NCBI RefSeq assembly: GCF_000003815.2
Contig: NC_049989.1
Coordinates: 22,905,737 to 22,969,736, forward strand
Reading direction: 5' to 3'
Origin: Branchiostoma floridae
Taxonomy: Eukaryota > Chordata > Leptocardii > Amphioxiformes > Branchiostomatidae
DNA length: 64,000 bases
This document shows, one piece after another, positions 54,501 through 63,500 of this stretch; position 1 is the stretch's first letter, and each line of letters begins with the position of its first letter. Under the pieces are notes generated by a model. It did not search any database. It worked only from the letters and a program-made list of their open reading frames with translations, and was not told the DNA's origin. Both the position numbers and the translations under genes were made by a program.

Positions 54501-57500
54501 AAAGATCATGAGCTTCATAAAAATATGTAAAATTTCACACTGTGTGTCTATTTAGATGAGTCATTTATTGAAAAATTTGATGTTGTCACTAAGAAAATCC
54601 ATTAACAGGAAAGTCCGTGCATGGACTAGACATCATCAATCTTATGTTGATAATTCATTAATTTCCTTGCATTTACTGACACTTAACTTGAAAACAAAAA
54701 TTGGTACTCACCTAGTATCAGGCCTGTGGGGTCAAAGGCCAGGCAGCGTATCATGTTTCCTCGCTCGAACTGCCGGGACACGAGAACCTCCTTCCGCTCG
54801 TAGTCCCAGATCTTCAGCAGTCCAGAGTAACTGCCCATGCACAGCCTGGGTCTGAGAGTGTGTCAAGACATCCCATTCATCAGGGTTGAACAAGTTTTTG
54901 AAAAAATTATCTAACTTAATTTCCCTTTGAGGCATGTACATTGTACATAAAAAATCCTACTGGCATACACACACAAACTAACTTTTCACTGGCGAAAGGC
55001 CAGAAACCTAAAAGATAGTAATACTATGCAATTTCACTCACAGTAAGGAAATGCTTTAATCTACATATTTATTTCTCAGTTAAAAAAACAACATGTAATG
55101 GCCAGTTTGGATCACCCTTGGAAAATGTTTTTGCAGGTAAAAAGACCTTTAAATCCAAGTTCATCCTCTTTAGCTACTAAATTGTTATGGCTTACTGGTA
55201 ATAGCATCAGCAAAAACACCAGCTGATTACAGAGATGATGGTCCTTCTTTATACATGAGATTATATATAATCATTATGGTACAAAGTTGAAATTTCTTTG
55301 CTTAAACACATTTGTAACTTACTCTGTGGGGTGTGTGCAGATGGCATGGACGGCTGCATCATGCTCCAACAGGATCACCTGAATGGGGGGAGGCAGGAAG
55401 TCACATCAAAAAAGCAAAAATTATCTAAAAATAATCAGCTGCTACAGGGATTGCGATCTGCATGGCAGAATCAACAATTTTATTGCAGCTTTTAACGGAT
55501 TCTGATGCAACTTGAGACCATGTATTTTAGTCTCAAGATGACGCTGTTTGTAGGTCTAGCTGCTATTTGCCACTATAAAGAGATGATCACAGATGGAGCC
55601 TCTGTCAACAGATATTGCTGTTGAAGAATGTTTTGGGGCAGTCTTCCATTTGTAAATCTTAAGTTTCAAGTCGGTTAGAAAGTTTTGTCTTTCAAGCCCA
55701 TATCTCAAAACTTGCAGACTCCGCTTGGGATCTCTACAGGTAGCATTGTAGACTGAACTGTCAGTGGTCATTTGATGATGATCAGGGTCGGAGATTTTGC
55801 CAGATTGTAATCTCTACCCTGACATATCATAATTCTCTTGAAGTACACAATCGTGTAATATTTCAGAATCCATGGATACATGTAGTTTGACCACAAATTT
55901 TGAACTCATTGGTTACAGTTGACATTAGATTGATTATATTTATAAGCATGACGAAATGTGTAACAGTGATTGGTCCACTAAGCATTCAATTTCTAACACC
56001 AACAAGATCTGTAACTTTGTACCTTTAAGTAATTTAGAGGTTTAGAAAAATACCTGATGAGTAAAAAAGCACTCCTGTGTAGCAGTGATGCAGAAAAGGG
56101 GATAGAATTTCATTAGATATACTGTTACCCAATGGCAGTTCCGTAACACCTGTTCATTTTTCTTACTACTATTTGTATCCACTTTTAAAGTTTGTCTCAA
56201 AAAAACAGTTGTCAATGAGCAATGTCTCTGTTTTCCAGTATCACAGGTCATACTTGAAAAAGGACTTAAACCTCTTTTCTTGACTCTGATCTGTCCAACG
56301 TCACTTGTACGTGTATCAGGATACTAACAATAACATTACAGATTAGTAACTGTAGTACCAAACTGTATCTACCACCAATTCCACTCCAAATACCATGCAG
56401 TTCCAGTATTTTCAAGATATATTTATATAGACTAAGTTTATAATTGATTTACCTTTCCCTCACTCCCAACAATCATATTCGTTTCCCCCACGTGCACATT
56501 CGTCAAACTATATTCCTCTCCCCCCACCTAAAACAACCTCCCACCCCCATGCTTACATCCAGAATGGTTCCGTCCGCCTTGACGTGCCCCATGACAGCGG
56601 TTGCCGTGCCAACGATGAAGTCCTTCACAACAAACTTGCTGGCAGCGATGGTGGCGTCAGGGGGGAACCCGCTACTCTCCACCACGCTACAGGGGGGAAA
56701 TAATTTAGTTACTGTTACAGTTTTATTTGCAAATTCATGCCTGAGGGCTAATAAATGCATTAGCTGTAGTAGAGGTAGGGTCATACGGTGTATTTCAGCA
56801 CCGTTGGGGCTATACTGCCCCTTACGGGTGACATACCCTTTCTTCTAGCTGAATACGAGACGAGGATGTGCTAGGTCTCCTGTCTAGGTGAATGTGTTAT
56901 TTTTGTGCACGGGGCATTTGGTCGGCCAGCGAAGCCTTTTTTTCATTAGCCAGCAGAATTTTTTGCATGATTACCCAAATAGCAGTGTTTTTATGCAATT
57001 TTGATAAATTTGCATCATCAGTCATATATTGCAAAAAGTTATATGGGATTTTTTTTTTCAGATAAGAAGTAAGAATAAAAAAGTGCAAAATGATTACATT
57101 TTAGGGTCAAAAATTAATATTTCACTGGCTCCAGTTCCCAGAATTCTGACTCTGGTTCCGAATTCTGGGTCATCAATGGCTGCTACATAGTCTTAACCTC
57201 ATTCTTACCTAACATACAATGTATGTGATACTAAGCCATTTGGGTTCAATATTGCTCAAATAAGGGAGTCAGTCTCAAATTAAACTGGAATTCCCAAATT
57301 AAACTGAAGGGTGTTATGTTCTACCACAACTTAAGACAGAACAGACGATGCCAACAAGTCTATCGGAAAGAAGCAGGAAACGGTGTAATTTGATACTCAC
57401 TCGGTGATGAATTCTGGCATGTACATGAAGGAGAGCGCGTTGACCGGCCCAAGGTCAAAGTCGCTGTACCAGTTAATCATCGTCAGCTGATCGTCGTAGA

Positions 57501-60500
57501 ACTTCACGTGACCCATGACATCACCCGTCACGATGTAGCTGCATAGTTCAGGGCAAAGGGCAAATGTCATAGGTCATCACTGAACTTATTTGCAAAATTG
57601 TCAAGTTTTGACATTATGTAACTGTTAAGGCTCTACAAAGATAAAAGATGAATGTTAACATATATGCATACACATGACCTTAAGATTTTCCTAAATTGAT
57701 TGAAAACCATCATCTTGACAATGATAATTTTCTGAAATGTAAGAATTATAGCCATAACCAACACAATAACCTACTTTCACTTTATTCATCGCTTCAAATA
57801 ATTCCTTAAATAGTCACCCTAATGGCTGTTACAGATTGCTACCGACAATAAATTTGAGTAACATCAGGTTTCAGCTGAAGAATACAATACTTTGGCATGT
57901 TTCTAAAAAAAATCTTCAGGAAATGGAAATGTCATTTATGTACAGCTATGAATGATAATGATTGTAACACTGTTGTATGACTGACCTATCGGTTGTAGTG
58001 AGGACTGTGATGGCTCGATCCTGTAGTCTGACCAGCTTCAGGGCCTTCTTAGTGGCATCGTTGCTGTTAGCAGGGGCTACACAAAACAAACAAACAAATA
58101 AACATGCAATTTATGCAAATCAAGAGTGAAGAAGTAAAGTACTAAATGAGACTTGAAGACACAAATAAAACAAGCTGTGGAAGAAAGGGAAACAATGAGG
58201 CAGACAGGAGTGAAAGAAAGAGAGAGATAGAAAGGAAATAAAGAAGATTCTTAGCAAGAAAGAAGAGATGAACGAAACTGTTACCTTCAGAGCTGGGCCT
58301 CTTGCTATCCCAGACCACGATGTTTCCCACGCTGGTAGCGGTGAAGGCGCGCGTGCCGAGGTCAAACTGGAAGATGGACTGACTGTACTGTCCGACCGCA
58401 CGGTTAAACGTCTGCGGAGGAACAAAGTTATCATCATTTGTAAAAGACTTTAGCAATTGAGGATATGATATGTGTGTAAATATTAAATGATCTGTGCATT
58501 TTGTAAATCAGCATTTTAAAAGGAATTCAGGCTGATTTCCCCCTAAAAAATGTTGAAGAAAAAGTTGAGGATATGTGTGTAAATATTAAATGATCTGTGC
58601 ATTTTGTAAATCAGCATTTTAATAAGAATTCAGGCTGATTTCCCCTTAAAAAATGTTGAAGAAAAAGTTGAGGATATGTGTGTAAATATTAAATGATCTG
58701 TGCATTTTGTAAATCAGCATTTTAATAGGAATTCAGGCTGATTTCCCCCTAGGCCCTATAAACTGTTGAAGAAAAAGTTTCAGATGACACAAGACTAGTT
58801 TAGTTATAATGTCAAGTCTACTCACACTGTCGTCCAGTTCAGGTGCATAGTACTCCAGCTTTCCTCCCTTCTGCAACACACAAAGACAGACAAACAATTC
58901 AGCATCACCATCATTATGGTTGTTTGTTTGAGCCTAAGTTTGTACATTCATGTAAAACTGTTCCACACCTGTTAAGAAAAACTTGTTTATGTCGTACTGT
59001 GGCCAAATATATGGCGCGCAATTATGGAATTCTGTCAGTGCGGGTGTCCTCTCTAAGTGCCGGATAACATATAACAACTGTTTTCGGATTATCATGAATC
59101 TTCCACGACGATGCAGCGCTAGCACTATGTTTGTGTACAATTCGACCGACAGCTTTGAAGCAAGGCGTAGGAAAATGTGTTATTCTTTTCTACAAAGATT
59201 AACGTCTTCCAATAATATCATTGTCCAGCACTTACTGACGTCAGACATGTTCTACAGAAATTCTTTTTTCCAGAACTGTTATGACTTATTGTACAGGTAG
59301 AGATTTTAATGTATATGTATGTATCTTTTGTGTGTCTTTGGGTTTTTAACCTGAAATAAAGAATAAAGAAAGAAAACTCAAATCGGCCAGCTGGCCGCTT
59401 TTCACTGAGGTAATGAGGAAAGAGGTAAGGACTTTTGTTTGTTTGTTTTATTTGGATCTCCATTATACCCCCCTCACATTAGGCGCGATTCAATCGGACG
59501 ACGAGTCTGCGAGCTCTAAATCATGAGGAGGCATGACCCTGAAGGGAAGGGGGAACTCTGCCATTTCTTCGTCGGCATCAGGGTCATGCCTCCTTGTAAA
59601 TTAGAGCTCGCAGACTCGTCGTCCGATCGAATCGCGCCTAATGTGAGGGGGGTATAAGTGATACTAAATGTAGTATCACTATTCTTCCTGGAGTCCTACA
59701 ATACATGAGCAATAAATACAAAACATAAGCAACAAATCTTATACAATAAGTAAACAGAAAACTAACAAAATCAACTGAGGTTACTCAGAGTGAAGGTTGG
59801 AGATCAGAGGTCAAATAAAAATGTAGGAAGCCATAACTTAGGTTTTGTATGCAGAAGGTGAATAAAACAATGATTAACAAAACATAATTGATTCTAACAA
59901 ACTGAATATGCATTATGAATATAAGTACAAAGTAAAGTAGTCGTAATGATAATAAATAACATGATGTAAACACCTATACATAATTGAAAATGACACTAGC
60001 GACAAAATAAACCATAAGTAATGTATTTCCAAAACAACAGCAACCGCTGAATGAAATAAAGGTAATATAAAAGAATAAGGTTGCCTTTGTCTTCATTCAT
60101 CCATTGGATTTAAAGACAACCGAGTGGTCCCTTCATTTTACAACAGTTAATTTTCAAGAGGGCCCGGTTTATACAGAAATGAGACATGTAATATTCAGTC
60201 AAAAGACAAATTCAAGTGGACGACATGCAGATGACCTGTGACTTTACCACAACCTGTGAATACCAATGAGTAGAAGATGACCTGTGACCTGTGACTTACA
60301 CATGAAGATGACCTCTGACCCATGACCTGTGACTTACCCATGAGTAGAAGATGTCCTGTGACCCATGACCTGTGACTTACCCATGAGTAGAAGATGACCT
60401 GTGACTAATGACTTGTGCCTTACCCATGAGTAGAAGATGACCTGTGACTCCTTATCTGTGCCTTACCCATGAGTAGAAGATGACCTGTAACCTACGACCT

Positions 60501-63500
60501 GTGACTTACCCATGAGTAGAAGATGACCTGTAACCTATGACCTGTGACTTACCCATGAGTAGAAGATGACCTGTAATCTATGACCTGTGACTTACCCATG
60601 AGTAGAAGATGACCTGTGACTCATGACCTGTGCCTTATTTTTTTACCCATGAGTAGAAGATGACATGTAACCTACGACCTGTGCCTTACCCATGAGTAGA
60701 AGATGACCTGTAACCTACGACCTGTGACTTACCCATGAGTAGAAGATGACCTGTAACCTATGACCTGTGCCTAACCCATGAGTAGAAGATGACCTGTAAC
60801 CTATGACCTGTGCCTAACCCATGAGTAGAAGATGACCTGTGACCCATGACCTGTGACTTACCCATGAGTAGAAGATGACCTGTGACTCGGAGTTGCTGAC
60901 CAGCTCGGTGGGATCCTCAGGGTTGAACAGGACGTAGTTCTGGTGTCCGTACGCCGGGTCCAGCTCGGCCTGGCAGATCGGCCCGTCCGACTCCGTGGTC
61001 CAGTCCCAGATTGCGACAGTCTGGAAACAGGAATCCAGCTTTAGTGAAATTTAATTCCACAGACGCAAGACTGGTAAGAGACCCCTGAGCACCCAAATGA
61101 CAGATGACTCAATAGTCACTAGATATAGACTAAGACATAGTGTACTTCCGAAAGACTATTAATGAGTTGCAACACAAAGTGTAATTGTCTGTCCCTTTGA
61201 CAATAGCAATGATCTATTTCCAGGGAAACAGATCTAGACCAGAGCACAGATGTCAAGACACTAAATACCAAATATGTATATGACATGACAGGATGTGGTA
61301 GAAAATTGCTGAAAATCGGTGTTCAATGTTACCTGGGTTTCGGCGGCGCTAACAGTGACCAGGAACTTTGCATCAGGGGTCATCGCCATGGTAGTCACGC
61401 CCCCCACATGGGGGTCAAACAGGGTCTGCACGGGGATACTGGAAGAAAAATGAAATAAACATCATTTATTATCAGCTTATTCAATAACAATTTTCACTAA
61501 GGGCAAGACATCTTGGATGGAAGCGACTATTCTAGCGAGGGACAAAACAGCTCATGAAATTTTCAATATCATCTTAAGTTTGTAATGGGTTCTGAAGTTT
61601 TAATTTCTAAATCTTGTTTTAGACTTATTTCTACATCATCCCTTTGGATTCATGTTACGCTGGTTATGTGATATGTCATAATCATCATTAAGAATATCAA
61701 GACGATACAATGAGTAAGGTTATCAGGTTACATGTAGGAAGATGATATCATGTTACCATGAGTAGGAGTCCCACACGATGACCATGCTGTTCTGTCCACT
61801 GTCTGCTGTGGCGATCCAACGTCTGTCCTCACTCACACAGGTACTGGAGATCACGTTACACTAGGAAAACATGGCTATCATGTTACACAGGGGACACATG
61901 GGTATCATGTTACACAGGGGACACATGGGTATCATGTTACACAGGTACTGGGGATCACGTTACACTGGTGGATAAACAGACACATTGTATAATGTCACAC
62001 AGTTACTGGACTTCTAAACTATTTTAGACTGCATTTTCTAGACTTTAAATTCTAAGTGAGGCATAGCCTGTAGATTTTTCTGCCTGGCCTGTTTTGGAAA
62101 AGGAATACCACTTACAATAACAGCTGGTTTAAAGGTATAATAGTTTAGGGATATACATAATCCCCTCCTACTTACATGCCCCTGCAGTAGTTTCTGTGTG
62201 TTGTTACTGTAGTACTCACATGCCCCTGCAGTAGTTTCTGTGTGTTGTTACTGTAGTACTCACATGCCCCTGCAGTAGTTTCTGTGTGTTGTTACTGTTA
62301 CTGTAGTACTTACATGCCCCTGCAGTAGTTTCTGTGTGTTGTTACTGTAGTACTTACATGCCCCTGCAGTAGTTTCTGTGTGTTGTTACTGTAGTACTTA
62401 CATGCCCCTGCAGTAGTTTCTGTGTGTTGTTACTGTAGTACTTACATGCCCCTGCAGTAGTTTCTGTGTGTTGTTACTGTAGTACTTACATGCCCCTGCA
62501 GTAGTTTCTGTGTGTTGTTACTGTAGTACTTACATGCCCCTGCAGTAGTTTCTGTGTGTTGTTACTGTAGTACTTACATGCCCCTGCAGTAGTTTCTGTG
62601 TGTTGTTACTGTAGTACTTACATGCCCCTGCAGTAGTTTCTTTGTGTTGTTACTGTATATAGTACTCACATGCCCCTGCAGTAGTTTCTGTGTGTTGTTG
62701 CTGTAGTCATACAGCACCGCAGTGTGCGCACACGTGTACAGGACCAGTCTGCGCTGATCGTCTGTCATGTTGATGGCTGGAACTCGCTTGTTCAGACCAA
62801 ACGACCAGACCATGTTCTAGGGGAAGTGAATAGTGTCATCAGGTTGGTACATCACTGAATAAAAAGACTCTTTCTTCATATAACCCTTGCTTTATTTTCA
62901 TCAGGTTGGTGCATTGTATGTTCAACTGAATAAACAGACTTTTCTCACAACCCTTGCTTTACTTCCACCAACGGTTTGGTGACAATCAGTCAATATTGCA
63001 TATGATATCACAGTACATGTATATGATTATGACTTGTGTAAATACTTAATGTTTGTAACCGTAGCTGTAGAAGTGACACTTATTGCAGCTGCTGTACAAT
63101 GTCAACTGGACAGAATTGCCCTCTCTTTGTTCTTGACGACATTCAGAGTTAAAAGGACACCCAATGTGTGAGGGGAGTCCACCCTTAGTACATTTAACTA
63201 AAGTTAAAGAACCCAACATACTTAATATGTACATTATACATAAGACATATGTTAGAACATACCAATGCGTCGATGGGGATGGGCTCTTCCGAAGCTTCAG
63301 ACTTGCGAGAGACTGGAGTGTGTCTCCCCCCTACGGTGGGGGGTTTGGTATCTGCCACGCTCTGGTCGCCGGGGACAACAGGGCTGGCCTTTCCACTGGG
63401 AGGCTTCTGAGAGGGGAGGAAAAGAGTGAAAGAAAGAGAGATTCGTAAGTTCAAAAACTGTCATTAGTAGTAGTTTTGTTACGTTCCCTCTAGTGCAAAC

